Source: Pseudocercospora fijiensis CIRAD86
Taxonomy: Eukaryota > Ascomycota > Dothideomycetes > Mycosphaerellales > Mycosphaerellaceae
NCBI RefSeq assembly: GCF_000340215.1
Contig: NW_006921532.1
Span: 8,561,409-8,625,408, forward strand
DNA: 64,000 nt
Direction: 5' to 3'
Below the pieces are notes generated by a model. It saw only the letters and a program-made list of their open reading frames with translations. It made no database searches and was not told the origin of the DNA. Below are positions 21,229 to 34,700 of this stretch, piece after piece. Made by a program: the position numbers and the translations under genes. The first letter of the stretch is position 1. The number at the start of each line of letters is the position of its first letter.

Positions 21229-21819
21229 TTTGATGCTTGAGTGATGTGTTGGCTCGAAGGATCCAGGTGGTGTGGAGTTCAATGTTGGTAAAAGTTGTTC
21301 TGGTCTTGCCCTTGGTTTCTTGTTGTTGCTGCTCTGAAGCCAGACAACGGCAGAAGCATATATCTTAACTACATCCTGAGTGTCGATTTCACGACATCGC
21401 AGGACCACGTCGGTGCCGCGGGCGAGGCCTGTGTTGGCATCTGCTCACAGCTGATCTCAGCTCAACGCCTCGTGTCCGCTCTGTAGATACAAGCTCCGGC
21501 TTAGGGAATGATGATAAAGCAGATCCAGAGCTCGAGAATTTGTGGCGTATGCACTTCGCGAAGCTCCTGCTTCAGGTCGACCTACAGCTGTAGCTGCCAA
21601 GCCAAGTCAAGTCAAGCCCTTGGAGAAGCGGAGCTTCGTAGGAGCGAGCTGCTGACTCCTGCCGTCCTCTTGGCAAACCATTTGTAATCCTGCCGCATCT
21701 CGGGAGGATCCGACATTGACCATCATGTCTGCTTGTGACCTTGGCAAAAACCACAGTGCACGTCACTATAAGCCTCTCCGACGTCCTTGAGAGTCTCATG
21801 GAGGCTACACGGTCAGCCC
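21229..21819. other. Intergenic, no gene recognised
   Basis: Contains the NmrA-like promoter and the 3' region of the Tm-1-like gene. No supported coding sequence. Confidence 0.5.
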
Positions 21820-23163
21820 TCAAAGTCTCATCAGCGACACCAATCGCTTCGCAATGTCAACAGCAAACCCTTCGTCGTTGATTGCCCGCTGGTCATTGAT
21901 CAACACCACTCCAGAATCTTTCAATCCGTTCGTAATAGATGAGAATATGGCCTCATCAGCTTTGGCGTCGTAGAATGGCGCATCAGGTGTCGCAATCATG
22001 CTGACGCCGCCAAGCGGCAAGACGATATGCACATTCTCCTTCTTTGCTGCGAACTTTTGGATTTTCTCGACGATGAAGTTGCCAATCTGCGTGCATTCTT
22101 CCGGCGAAGTGCGCATAAGCGTTACGGTCGGGTTGTGCTCGAAAAGCTTTCTTTGCGCCTTCTGATACCTCTCAGGCACCGTGCCCTTAGGACCGAAGTT
22201 TACCATATCGATCGCGCCAACGCTGACCACGTAAGGAATTCCAGCCTTCAATGCAGCTTCCAACCGGTGTTCACCAGCCGACATGACACCTCCAGCCAAG
22301 TAATCGCAGATCTCGGTCGTCGTGATATCCAGCACAGCATCCAGATCGCCCTGCTCAACCAACCTCTCCATTGCCTTGCCACCATGTCCAGTACAATGAA
22401 AGACGAAACATTCTACTTCATGATTCGACTCCAGATACTGCCGAACCTTATCAACGCATGGGGTGGTAACACCAAACATAGTAAGACCAACTCTCTTTCT
22501 CTTCTTGCCCTGTTCAGATGATGATGATGATGATAGAGACTTCTCATAAATTTGCGCCATTCCATGGATTGATCCAGCCGCATTTGACAAGATTCTTCTG
22601 AGCAAAGTGTTTGTTCCAGCGATGTCGACGACCGAATACATCAAAGTGATGTCGGTCTCTTCAACAATGGCTCCGGTGTCTCCTGAGGCGGCAGTACTGA
22701 CGATTAATTTGGGAAATCCAATGGGCAGACTGGCTCGCATTGCCCCAGAGGCGAGAGAAGTGCCACCGGTACCTCCTGCGCTGACAATGCCATGAAGTCC
22801 TTGAGATGGGTCTCGGAGACCGTTATTGTAAGCTTCCCGCAGCCAGTTGGAAGCGCATGTAATCATATATTTGATAACATCTCCCCTAGGCAAAGATCCG
22901 ACATCCTTAGACTCGCTTGGGCCATATTTGGTTGTTAGATGCTTCTGAGTGATATCGATTGCTTCGTGGCTCGTTGGAGAACGACCGACGTCGACGAGGA
23001 TTACTTTGCAAGAACTTTTGCCTGCTTCGAGGATTCCGGATCGCAAGTATAGTAACTCATCGAGCTTCGTCTGTTGCTCCCCTCGTTAGCATTTCGACAA
23101 TGGAGCAAGTGTACGGATGCGGGTGCTAACATCACATGTGCCTAGCAGGACTATTCTCGGCAT
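21820..23163 (-). CDS. Tm-1-like ATP-binding protein (UPF0261)
   Basis: Two exons on the minus strand (23,163-23,131 and 23,070-21,820), 427 aa. The 33-bp first exon encodes MPRIVLLGTCD. A 60-bp intron (GTTAGC, branch point GCTAACG, CAACAG) joins it to TKLDELLYLRSGILEAG, restoring the complete N-terminal nucleotide-binding strand. Further motifs are VILVDVGRSP, GIVSAGGTGGTSLASGAMRA, VFHCTGHGGKAMERL and IPYVVSVGAIDMVNFGP. This is the UPF0261/Tm-1-like family, whose N-terminal half resembles the ATP-binding domain of the tomato Tm-1 resistance protein. Its biochemical role in fungi is not established. Plant Tm-1 fuses this domain to the TIM-barrel domain encoded by the divergent neighbour, so the two proteins probably work together. 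A Ser-rich linker lies near residue 200. Confidence 0.9.
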
Positions 23164-23462
23164 CTTCTCTGCTGGTCAGAGGTCGTTAGAGTACAGATAC
23201 ATGTCCATGAGCTTCCACTCTTGAGAAGAAGAGCTGTGTCGTCAGAAGGTAAGGTCGATCTGCGGAGTTGCTGCATGCATACTGTATCGCTGCAGGGACA
23301 AGAAGCTGCATTGCGTCACCCATGCACATCCTCGTTTCGCTTCGCATGGTACGAAGCTACTTGTATCACAGCAGAATTGGAGGTAACGTTCTTGAGTGAG
23401 GAACCCGGATACTGGTCTTCGCTTCTCCATTATTTCAAAATTTATGAGCTGCTTGATTGACA
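23164..23462. promoter_or_regulatory. Shared bidirectional promoter of the Tm-1-like / TIM-barrel pair
   Basis: Only 299 bp separate the two divergent start codons at 23,163 and 23,463, so both promoters must lie here or overlap the 5' ends. No specific factor site was identified. Confidence 0.65.
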
Positions 23463-24557
23463 ATGAGTCCCCCAACAGACCGGAAACAGATCCTTGAAGC
23501 GTTTAGGAAGCAGATCAAAAATGGCACAGCGATTGTTGGCGCCGGCGCCGGTAAGTACATGGTCGCCGTCGAGTTTGATGCCAAGACGCTCATTCATTTA
23601 TATAGGCATTGGACTTTCTGCAAAGTTCATTGAGGAAGGAGGCGGAGACGTGATTGTTATCTAGTGCGTTGACACACAATGGCCATGTTTCGCGAACATC
23701 TGCTGAGTTGTGTTCGAATGTAGCAACAGTGGGCGCTTCCGAATGGCAGGCAGAGGATCCCTCGCCGGCCTGATGCCGTACAGTAATGCAAACGATGTAG
23801 TCGTGGACATGGCCAAGGAGGTGATACCAGTGGTCAAGCATACGCCAGTCATAGCAGGCGTCTGCGGCACAGATCCATTTCGAGACATTCCTCGCTTTCT
23901 CAAGCAGCTCAAGGACCTAGGTTTTGCAGGTGTGCAGAACTTTCCGACTGTTGGCTTAATCGATGGGTGGGTATCGGTGGTGGTGGTGGCGGTGGTGTTC
24001 TGCAACGCCAGAGACGTTGGCTGACAGTTCTTAAAAATGCAGCACATTTCGAGCAAATCTGGAGGAGACCGGTATGGGATACCAGCTCGAAGTCGACACC
24101 ATCAAAGCGGCGCACGAACTCGACATGCTCACTTTGCCCTACGTGTTCAACGAAGACGAGGCAACAAAGATGGCACAAGCAGGTGCAGACGTCATTGTCG
24201 CCCACATGGGATTGTTCGTGGATCTATCTAATGCGCATGGTACATTATGGTCGATGCAGTTACTGATCGGTTTCCAGGACTTCTTCAGGGAGCATTGGCG
24301 CACGGAGTGGAAAAGGTGTGGATGAGTGCGTGCAGTTGATCCAGAGCATTCGAGATGCTGCAACGAAGGTCAGCAAAGATATCATCGTTCTCTGCCATGG
24401 CGGACCGATTGCAGCGCCGAAGGATGCAAAGTACGTGTTGGAGAGGGTGAAGGGCTTGCACGGATTTTTTGGAGCGAGCAGTATGGAGAGATTACCGGTC
24501 GAGGAAGCCATCACGGGCATCACGAAGGAGTTCAAGAGGGTGGCAATACAGCAGTAG
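23463..24557 (+). CDS. TIM-barrel 'phosphoenolpyruvate hydrolase-like' protein
   Basis: Five exons (23,463-23,550; 23,606-23,663; 23,724-23,966; 24,043-24,213; 24,278-24,557), 279 aa, with introns of 55, 60, 76 and 64 bp. Each junction rebuilds family sequence: [50 protein letters not shown] and [17 protein letters not shown]. The family is PF09370, the TIM-barrel domain annotated as PEP hydrolase-like and found as the second half of plant Tm-1. The glycine-rich and NSGR..MAGRGS loops sit where a phosphate or carboxylate would bind at the barrel mouth. The enzyme activity has not been firmly established for eukaryotic members. It is divergent from the UPF0261 gene, which supports a joint function. 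Likely cytosolic. Confidence 0.9.
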
Positions 24558-25988
24558 CTTATATAGTAGAATTCCATGTCGTTCTTCTGCTGCGCGAAAC
24601 GTCAGGAGCCCCTGTTGAATCTCGTCGCCATCATGTTTCAAGCCATCTGCCGGTCAAGCTTGCCTGCAGACTGCGGTGCAGTATTCTAGTTCTACCTTAT
24701 TCCTGGCTGAGAGGACCTGGACATTATTGTGACAGCACACGCCGGTCAACGCGTATTCTTAGAAGTGTGCACAAGGCATACTGTACATACCTCAGTCGCG
24801 TCTGAAGGAGCGAGGCCAGAGAGGTGCATGGTGCATGATGCATCGGTGGTACGCACTGCACTACGCAGCTACAGTAGTCACTGGTGCAATGGCCAATGGG
24901 GAAGCAGAGCGAGGGCATGATTCGCGACGAGTGTCACCTCTCGGACAGCGAAACATCAAACACTCAGTCGCTCGCAGGCGTAACTTGCGCACGCAGCAGA
25001 GCGCACCGGCACCGCACGTTGATGAGCCGCCAGCATTTCCTGGCACATCAGACCCCGGTATTTCCTATCCGAAGCGGTATGCGATAAGTATGCGGCATCG
25101 ACCTCGAGACAGCGGGAGGACGTGAGCCTCAGGTCGCCGCCGCCAAATGCACATTGCAACGCCGCCAAATTTTAGCTCCCTCTCCAAACCATCCACGATG
25201 CGGGCCGTCATAAGAAGGCTGCATGGGAGCCGCCGTTGCTGCTGCTTGGCGGCCTCTGCCTCACTCGGCCTGGCCTCTGCTTCTGCTTCTATGGTATCAT
25301 TGTCAGGCCTGCGTAGAATAGCAAGTCAACTTGACAACGGAACTGAGCATTTCAATCACTCCATCATCACATGTACCCGTGTGCCCCTCCTCAATTGCCG
25401 CCGCATTGATTCGCGCATGGGGATTGGGGAATTGATTCTGCTCGCTAAAGCTGCATGGGGGCTTAAAGTCTCAAACTAGAGCTAGCGCACACGACTCCAC
25501 CGTCAACCTACCGTCGGCGTCAGTGAGCTTTCCAGGCCAGCTTCCTTTCCACTGTGAGCGAAGAAGAACAACATTGCCGCTTCTGTCCACCACAGCGACA
25601 GCGACGTCCACGTCCACGCCGCCATTTGGACAGCGACCGCACGGGCCAACCATTTCGACGCTTGGCAGCCGCTGACCGAGTGCTGCACTCTGCCCTGCGC
25701 TGCACCGCCCACCGCGCGTGTGACCTTTCCGCTGTCCACTGAGCAGATCGACACCTGCCGACGACTCTGCCACTACAGTATTCTTGCGACTTCCACACCC
25801 ACCGCTACGACGCCACAATCACCAGCATTTTGACCCCGCCGACACCTTCACTGCAACGAAACGCCCTCTGAGATCGAACATCCAGTCCCGCACCGCACCG
25901 CAGCGCTGCATGCCGAGACACGCTGCCTCCACCGCCGGCCAAGTGCCGCCTCAAGTGCTTGCTCTAAGAAGTACACCACGCCGTCGAC
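24558..25988. other. Intergenic and 5' region of MED15
   Basis: No supported gene in 1.4 kb. The right half, rich in CCACC/CGCC tracts, is probably the promoter and long leader of the Mediator gene. Confidence 0.5.
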
Positions 25989-28900
25989 ATGGAGCAGCCG
26001 AATAATATCATGGGCGGCGGCATGCCCAACATGATGAATCAGGGCATGCAGCGTCCGCAGTCCGGGTGAGCTTTCGCCGTTCCATGGAATGCGGACCAAA
26101 CTGCAATCGAATTGCTAACACTCTTCCCATGCAGCAATATTCAGCAACAACTTCACGCACGCATAATCTCAGACCTTCGACAGAACGCGGCACTTAATGG
26201 TACCTGGCAGGCCACCCACGACATTCGAGATCGCGCACAGCGGATCATGCAGCTGTAAGTCTTCCCATGCCTCAAGTCTTTGTTTTCCAACCTTCGCTCT
26301 CTCCCGCGCTTGCTTTGTTCCGCCCAAGTCCGCTTGGCGCTGTGCTGACTTCACTCCAGTGTGACCCAGCTGCGTGCCCTCAACAGTGATATGACCACAT
26401 GCCTCAACATCGCGCAAAAATGGGAAATGCGAACTTTTCAAGAAGCGCAAAATAAAGACGACTATGTCCAGCGGATGGACATGAAGCTCAAAGAGATTCA
26501 TGGTCGCAGACAGCAGACCATGCAGAATGCTTCACTTGGCCCTCAGAACCCGGGCATGATGCAGGCCAACCAGATGGGCAATGCGAATATGATGCGACCT
26601 GGTGGTATGATGGGTGGTGGTATGCCGAACATGCCGAACAACGCTATGAACAACATGGGCAATATGGGAAACATGGGCAACATGAACATGAACTTCCGAC
26701 CTGGCGGTATGGGCATGCAACCAAATCAGATGAACGCAGGCAATCCGATGTTCCCGACACAGCTACAGCGTCCCATGCAGGCCTCACCTGTCAACCTTCC
26801 CAACCAGCCGGGCACTCTAGACCCCTCTGCGCTCATGCAGCAGCAGCCGCAGCAGCCGGCGCCGCAGCAGCAAAATACACAACAGCCGCCGCAGTCCATT
26901 GGCCAGCAAAACCAGCAACCAGGCTCGAATATGGGCCAAATGCGGCCGGCCGGTCTCCAGCCACAGATTCAGGCCATGGCCAAGCGACTGTATGAGAGCA
27001 TGTCCGAAGACAACAAGAACGTGGCTCGGCAGAGATTTCTTGCTGGATTGAATCCTCATCAACGACAGCAAGCGCAGCAACGACAGCAACTGACCGGTCA
27101 AGATCCATTGATGCAGTTCTGCATGTTGAGGGCAGGCGAGCAAGTGAGACAAAAAATGGCAGCGATGAACGCCCAGCAAAACAAGCCCATGATGCAGATG
27201 GGCAACAACATGCCGCAAAGACCTCCCTCTCAGACAAATGGGCAAGCGATCGACTTCTCTGCCCTACTGGGCCAGCAGGCGAACGCGGTGAAGTCGGCGG
27301 ATGCTGGTGAGCAGGTTGTCCCCGCTAGCAACAACAGTAACAATAACGCCAACATGGGGATTGGTAATCAGATGAATATGCCGCAGAACATCAACCCGCA
27401 AATGCTTGCTAATCAAGGAGGACAACCTGGTCAGGGCGGTCAACCAAACAACGTCTTCAACTCCCAGCATCTCTTGTCGCAACAAAGCGCACAGGAGAAG
27501 GAGCGGCTGCAGAAGCAGATGATGGCGCAGCGACAAGCCATACAGGCTGCCCAAGCCAGAAATCAGCAGCAACAAAACCAGTTGCAAGGACAACCTGGAG
27601 GTCTCCATGCTCCAAATGCCTTCAACGGTGGCCCAGCGGGCCAGGCCAATAGCCCGGCGATGTCGATGCTTAATAGGCCGATGATCCCTCCGGGCCAAAC
27701 TACGCCTGGCACGCCTCAACCCAACCGGCCGCAACCGACACCACAGACTCCAATGAATAATGCGAATCAGCAGCTTATGGCCCATCATCAGAACATGCTG
27801 AACCAGAACAATCAGCAGCAACAGCAACAGCTTGGGTCAGGTTCGACACAATTGACTCCGCAACAATTGCAACAGCTGCTTCAGAAGGTCCCTCCTCCGT
27901 TCCGAGAGAAGTTGCAATCTATGCCACAAGATCAAATGGTAGCGGTGCTGAACCGATTCAAGAACCCGAACGCGAACCGACCACCAGGGCAACCATTTCC
28001 AAACAGCCAAGCAGGTCAATTTGGTCAAGCCGGCCCGCAAGGTGTGCCAAACGTGGGCATGCAGAACCAGGCTGTACCACCGATGGGCAACGGCATGCCG
28101 AACTTCAACGCTCAGCAAGGCACCCCTAATCAACCAAATGGAGCGATGCCATTGGACCCTCAGACAGTCGTAAGACAGGCGCAGCAGAATCAGCTCTTCA
28201 AGATGAAATGCCAACTCGTCGATTCGAAGCCGTTCCCGAAACAGTATCAGGCCGCGCTAGGATTAAGCCTTGCACCCACTATCAACACCTGGATTCAGTT
28301 GAAGCAGTACGTTACTCAGAACGCCGCCTCGTTGCCGCAAGGAACGGCCCACAAAATTACAGTCATGCAGCGAAAATGGATGCAAGACAACGACGAATTG
28401 ATCTCTAGTGACATTCAGCGAGTGCTCCAGAACCGTAACATGCAACAGAATCCACAGCAGCAGCAACAGCAGCCTCAACCTCAGCAACAACAGAACAATG
28501 CTGGACAGTCCCAAATGTCGATACCGAACCAGCAGGCGCCTCCCGCACCGATGGTGCCGCCTGCTCCAATGGTGCCGCCTGCGCAAGCTGGCAATGCTAT
28601 GATGCAGCCCCATTTGCTTCCCACCCCCGAAGAGATTCAGATGTTCCGCCAGAGAATACCCCAGGCGGCTCAAATGTCCGACGACGATATTCGACGCGCA
28701 ATCCATAAGCGTAAAGTCGAACAGCTGCGAGCACACCACTTGCGCCAACAGCAGAATCAACCGAATGCTCAGAACACTCAGCAGACTAATATTCAGGCCC
28801 CGCAAGCGCAAAGACCAAACCAGCAGAACCAGGCAAACGGTGCTCAGGCTCCTCACCGCACGCCCCAACAGTCGACGTCCCAGCCGGCGCAGGCAGGCTC

Positions 28901-30923
28901 GCAGAAAGTCTCACAGCAGAACAGTGATGATGTGGTCGAAATTTCAAGCATGGGTGGTCCTCCATCCGAGACGCCGGCCTCGAAACAGCCACCGCAGATG
29001 CCACAAATGCCCAATCTTACGCCGCAGCAGCTCGCAAACATGCCTGAACACGTCAAAAAGGTCTATCGCGACCGTCTGCAGGCCGAGTCGCTTCGCAAGG
29101 CTCAAGGACAGCTTGGCACTCCTTCCGCTCAGGCCGCGCCAAATGGGCAGGGCTCGTCTCAGCAACAAAAGAACCAGGAATTGGCTGAGCGGGTCAACGC
29201 CCTATTGGGAGAAGTGCAACGTGCGAACCCGAAAGGCCCTGCAGTCTCGTACGACCCTGCCAATATGGAAATGGCTCGGCAGTCGCTTGCGAAGCTGTGG
29301 AAGCCGCTCGAGGCTATGAATAAGACCTATCTCTTTGCGATGTCAACTGGTCTCGAGCAGCGCCTGAAGGAGGTGATGCGAGCTAAGGTCATCGTTCACC
29401 AGAACGCGTTGGATGAGCATGGCACCATGAAAGACTACTACTCTGTCTCGATCGAGCAGTTGAGGGAGTTGGAGAAGGTAGTGAGTGCCTACATGTTTGA
29501 GTTGAAGGCCAAGCAGGCCTCTGCAAAGCAAGCAGGAGGAATGGTGCCAAACGCAATGAAGCAGCAACAGCCTCCTGCGCCGCCGATGGCCCCGTCTACA
29601 TCACAGCAGACGCACAACCGCAAAGCCTCCGTCAAAGCACCCCCGGCGCCCACGGAGAACAAGACTTTCGACTGGGCACACCCCAGTCCCCAAGGTGTGC
29701 CCAAGTATGGCCAGACCCAGCTCACGCCTGACAAACTCAAATTCCCACCACAGAAGAAGCGCAAGACCGGCCAATCAGACAGTCAAGCATCGACGCCTGC
29801 TGGACAGACTGGCACTCCGGCTGCCACGGGCGCAAGTCCTGCTCTTGCAAACGGGAAGATTCAGAGCCCCGAGCAAGTCAAGAAGACACAACAGCAGGCC
29901 AGACTCGATGCTGAAAGGGAATCACAGGCGAAAAAGTTTAGATGCAAAGATGCCACATGTGAAGCCTCTCTTCAGGGGTTTGACACAGAGGAGCAGCTCG
30001 CACAGCATGTGCAAGCTCAGCATCAGCCTATCGAGGATCCTCTTGACTTTCTCGTCTCCAATGCCGCGGCGTCACTTGGTGTCGATACTGAAGGCAAGCC
30101 ACTGCCCAAGGCCTCTGCAGGCTTCACCAAGCCTGCGCCGGCATCGCAGAAGCCACGCGCCACGGCCAAGGATCTCAACAAACAAGATCTGACCAAGCAA
30201 GAGATGGACCAAATCGCGAAGGGCATAATATCAGGCAGCGTCAAAGAAAAGATCGCCAAGAAGCAGGCTGAAATGGACTCTGCAGCGAAGAAGACAAACG
30301 TTGGCACCAAGGAACAGACCATGTTTGAGGCCATGGCAGAGAAGCTAGAAATCCCGCTGCCTGTCGAGCCCGTGGTGGCTGGCGCTGAATTGTCCGACGA
30401 TTTTATTAACTGGGGCCCAATCGATCTCGGACTCAACGCCATGGGACTTCCTTGCGATGGGTCAATGCAGCACGCGGAACAAGGCCTACAATCGGATCTT
30501 GGTCACGGAGGATTGGTGCCCACCAATCCTGGGATGGACCCGCATGACTTGATGTTCTCATTGATGCAAGAACCAAAATCTGATGTCGACACTTCTCCGG
30601 AGTTGACGCCCAGCGAGGGCTCACAGAGCAGTCGTGGAAGCGATGTATCGCAAAGCGACAATATGAAAATCAAGATCATGATAGAGAACGAAGCCGCCGA
30701 TATTTGGGGCACTGGTGAAGCTGGCGTTGTTGCTCAGAGCATGATTCCCATGTACGACCGCATCGTTAACATGATGAATGATGGAGAAGACCTGACTATG
30801 GGTGGCGTCGAGGGCGGCGGTAAAGCAGGTGGAAGTCCAAAGAAGAGGAAGGCAGATGAAGTGTGGGACTTGCCTCTCGCGGATTTCATGGATGATTTCT
30901 GGAACGGCGGAATGCAGACTTGA
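25989..30923 (+). CDS. MED15: Mediator complex subunit 15 (Gal11-type)
   Basis: Three exons (25,989-26,065; 26,135-26,254; 26,360-30,923), 1,586 aa, with introns of 69 and 105 bp. Exons 1-2 and the start of exon 3 encode a KIX-like activator-binding domain (residues ~25-115: NIQQQLHARIISDLRQNAAL, GTWQATHDIRDRAQRIMQL, VTQLRALNSDMTTCL). A ~900-residue Gln/Asn/Met/Pro-rich low-complexity region follows. Residues ~1005-1120 contain a conserved helical block (VNALLGEVQRANP, MARQSLAKLWKPLEAMNKTY, MKDYYSVSIEQLRELEKV) matching the fungal Med15 domain. A Cys/His-containing segment follows near residue 1259 (FRCKDATCEASLQG ... QHVQAQH), then a C-terminus with a PKKRK-like nuclear signal and DLPLADFMDDFWNGG. 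It is the tail-module subunit that transmits activator signals to RNA polymerase II. Antisense frames across the CAG-rich tract are artefacts. Confidence 0.88.
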
Positions 30924-31750
30924 TGAAAGCATAGCTGGATTTACGATGAGATTGGTGGCATTCTGGAGTTGGCGATACTCTTATAAAAGACTACGACGCT
31001 TGAAAGGCGATCTGAGGAGCGTCGCTTGCATTTTTGGGCACATATAGCGAAGGCGTCATGGTGTCGAATTTGGTGGAATTGCAGAAGCATATGGCCTATC
31101 AAACGAGGAACACGAGTGGAAGGACCAGATTTTGGGGCTTAGCGAGGTGTTGCTGGCGTTCATTGACGTTATTCTCATGACTGTCTGCAACATATACCCA
31201 TCGCTTGGCACTTATATAGTGGAGTGGCGAACATTCTTTCTGTTCTATGAGGAACATATCGTGGTTGCGCCTGGGTTGGCGCTGCTTCGTGTTCAGTCTG
31301 AATTCAATCTTGTTCCAATGGCGCAGCAGCCAGTGGGTGGATGGCGGAGCATGACAGCTACATGGCTCCGTCAGTGCATAATCACTGAGATCTCGACGGC
31401 TGGTGGCATTACAAGCGGAACTTTGCACGACCCGAGATGGTCAGATGTTAAGAGGTCGGCGCTCTTGGCAGGTCCGTAACACGGCCCATGCATAAGAACG
31501 GATTTCCGGGCTGACGTTGATCAGATTCGATTCTGTACGGAGCATATGTATATGTATATTCGTGAGTGCACAATGCTGTCGCGTCGTCGGCCCAGTGGAG
31601 ATCATGCTTCGCGGGCCAACCCGGCTCGCGTGGCCTCCTGCCCTGCTTGCTCCTTCCTCCACAGAGCCCAGCTGGGAAAGTTGGCGACTTTGAGGCGATT
31701 ACTCTCCCCATGAAGCGACTACACCCATCCTGATCTTCTCGACACCGCCA
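30924..31750. other. Intergenic, no gene recognised
   Basis: Contains the 3' UTR of MED15 and the promoter of the GT90 gene. One 115-codon plus-strand frame (31,132-31,479) has no recognisable domain. Confidence 0.5.
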
Positions 31751-34700
31751 ATGCCATCGTTGCTGTCGCGCTACCAGCACGATGCCGCCTCCGCTTCCAG
31801 CGCCTCTCTAGTCCTCCCACTGGTCTTGTTCGTGGCATCGCTGCTCGCGTACGTTGGCACATCGACCAAGCATTCCCTGTCGACCAGCGCAGTCGCCTGG
31901 CTATCGATATGCACATCCACGACGCTGCGCACAAGAGGTGGCTTAGGGTCGCTGCTGGAGGCGGAGCCCGCACAGAGGTTGTCATGGGCTGCAGGCGCAT
32001 TGCTGGCCCTGGCACAAATTTGCGAGCGTGCCGTTGATGGAACAGGCATTTGGTGGGCCAAGGTTGATTTCTCCGACAGACTGAAAGATGAGCTCTGACT
32101 GAGATGACATGACAGGCTTTGCTGCCCGCACTGATATACACTCTGGTACAAAGTGGTGTACTAGATTCGACCTCAAACGAGCCGTCGAGCCCGACTCCTG
32201 CAACCCCTACGAAACCCGGTGCTGTGACGGTGCCGTGCCCTTCGAGGCTCACGTTGTTCGTCTTCACGACCTCGGGGCTGGCAGCTGTCTACTCACACAC
32301 AGGTTCTGTGACGGCCATTGCTTTAGGCTTCTCGTATGCGGTGCTTGAAGTGCTAGCATATCACTTGATTGCGCGAGCTCATGGAGTCTCGCGATTGCCT
32401 GGTCAGCGTGGTGGTAGTGTCATATACTCCGCGAGCGGTCTCTTGACCCAGCCATCAGGATCTAGTGTCTCCGATGAGGAGCGCTGGACGTCGACATTGA
32501 GGAATGTCTCGGCTGCAGGTGCTCTGACCACGGGTCTGGCTGCTCTCAGCCTTGAGAGCCTGAAGTTTGGCGGACTGGCCTATTATGGCTTGCTAGGACA
32601 AGCGATGGGCAGCCACTGGATTTTCGGGCAAAGCATAGTTTCGGTTCTGTACGCAATTGCGACAGTCCTTATGCATATTGTTATGTATGGCGCACTTGTT
32701 CTGATGGTAAGCTACATCTTTCGTTCAATCAGCCGCATTGCCGTTCGCGTACTGTTGCACACTTTGGATATTGAAGCAGGACCGAACGTGTTGCGTGGCA
32801 ATGGCACTCGTCGCTGCTTTCCAATGTCTACACTATACGTGATCACGGGCTTGGCTGACGCTCAGCAGATCCAACGGCAGGGCGCATTCTTTGCAAGTGG
32901 AATACCCATCTCGGCGGCAGTCGCTTCAGAGCTTCTGTTGGCGTTTTCCTTCTCACGGCTTTGGTTTGCCGTTTTGTGCACCTTCTCCATTTTCTCGTTG
33001 CTTGACGAGCAGGATCTCTTTTCGCGTGGCTCCAGGATGCGTATGCGATATAGCAGAATCTTGTCGACCACAGCATGCATATCCTTGGCAGTGCTCGTCA
33101 TTTACTATTTGCACTCACCACTTCGATCAGCAGCGTTTGACGCACCTTTGGATACTCCAGGCGAGCCGTTCATTGCCGCACCCACAGAACCTTTGAAGCC
33201 GCTCGCATATACCGACACGAAGACGCATCCGGTCAAGAGATTGATCAGCGATGCACAGGCTTCGTGGACTGCGAAGGTGCAGTCCCAGTCTCAGACCCTC
33301 GAAGCTGCTGTTGCGGAATATAAGCGGCGCTACAAGATTCCACCGCCACCTGGCTTCGACAAGTGGTATGCTTTCGCGAAAAAGCGAGAAGTACAGTTGA
33401 TTGATGATTACGATACCATCTATCGTTCACTTCTCCCCTTTTGGGGACTTTCTCCCGCTACCGTCCGCCAGCGCTCGAGAGAAGCGCTTGGATTTAGCGA
33501 CAACATGCTCATGGGCATTCTCGTTCGAGATGGAAAAGCAGTCCATATCGAAGGAGGTCCAGAGTGGCTTCAGCAAGCGGCTGTGGGCATGATGGAATCT
33601 TTTGTGGAATATTTGCCGGATCTGGACCTGCCTTTCAACATTCACGATGAGCCACGAGTGGTGGTCCCGCACGATGAACTCTCGCGGCTGATACGACTCG
33701 CGCTCGACAAGAACATGCCTGCCGCCAATGCTCAGCAGACGCCGAGAAACTCGTTCTCAAAGCGTCCAAAGGATATGAGCTACAAGAAGCGCGTGCCAGA
33801 AGTCAAGACCACGCACTTCAATGTCTTCGCGCATCAACCCACCTGGATTCCATCCCGATTGTCCTGTCCAGCTGAAAGCCCAGCGAGAGCACTGGAACTT
33901 CAACTCGCGAAAGACAACATGACAGCCTATGCCCTTGGTGATCTAGGGTTTGTCTACAACCAAACAGCATTCTCCGACGTTTGTAACTCGCCTTCTTACG
34001 GCGAAAGTCACGGCTTCTTTGACCGACCGAACGCCTTTAACGTCGTACACGAACTCTATCCAGTATTCAGCCAAAGCAAGATGTCCTCATTCAATGACAT
34101 CTTGTTTCCCAGTCCGTGGTACTGGTTCGGCAAAGTGGACTACAAAGAAATCTCCGACATGGCATGGGACAAGAAGATCAGCAAATTCTGGTGGCGTGGA
34201 AGCACAACCGGAGGATTCAGTCGAAATGGCGGCTGGAGAAGACAACATCGACAGAAATTTGTCGCCAAAGTGAACGCTCTTGATACCGCCAAGATACTTC
34301 AGAACTCCAATTCAGCAGCCACGGATAAGGACCGAGGCCATACAGAGTGGATCACGAAGGAAATGCCGAGATCGGACTTCAAGGACCTCATGGACGTCCA
34401 CTTCTCGCATATCGGACAGTGCGATCCTGGCGATTGTGACGCTCAGCGAGAATTCTTCGGAGTGGAGCCCGGCGTTGATCAACAAGACGCATGGAAGTGG
34501 AAGTATCTCCTCGACATGGATGGAAACGCATTCTCAGGAAGATTTTATGCATTCTTAGAAAGCAGATCCCTGCCACTCAAGATGGCAGTCTTCCGCGAAT
34601 GGCACGAAGACTGGATCAAGCCTTGGCTACATTACATCCCGTTGAGCTTGAAAGCAGATGAGGCGTTAGAAGTCGTTCGGTATCTTGATGCGGAAGAAGA

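Noticed and set aside
26532..29764. Several 60-201-codon minus-strand frames rich in Leu/Arg/His
   Set aside because: Antisense shadows of the Gln/Asn/Met-rich MED15 coding sequence.
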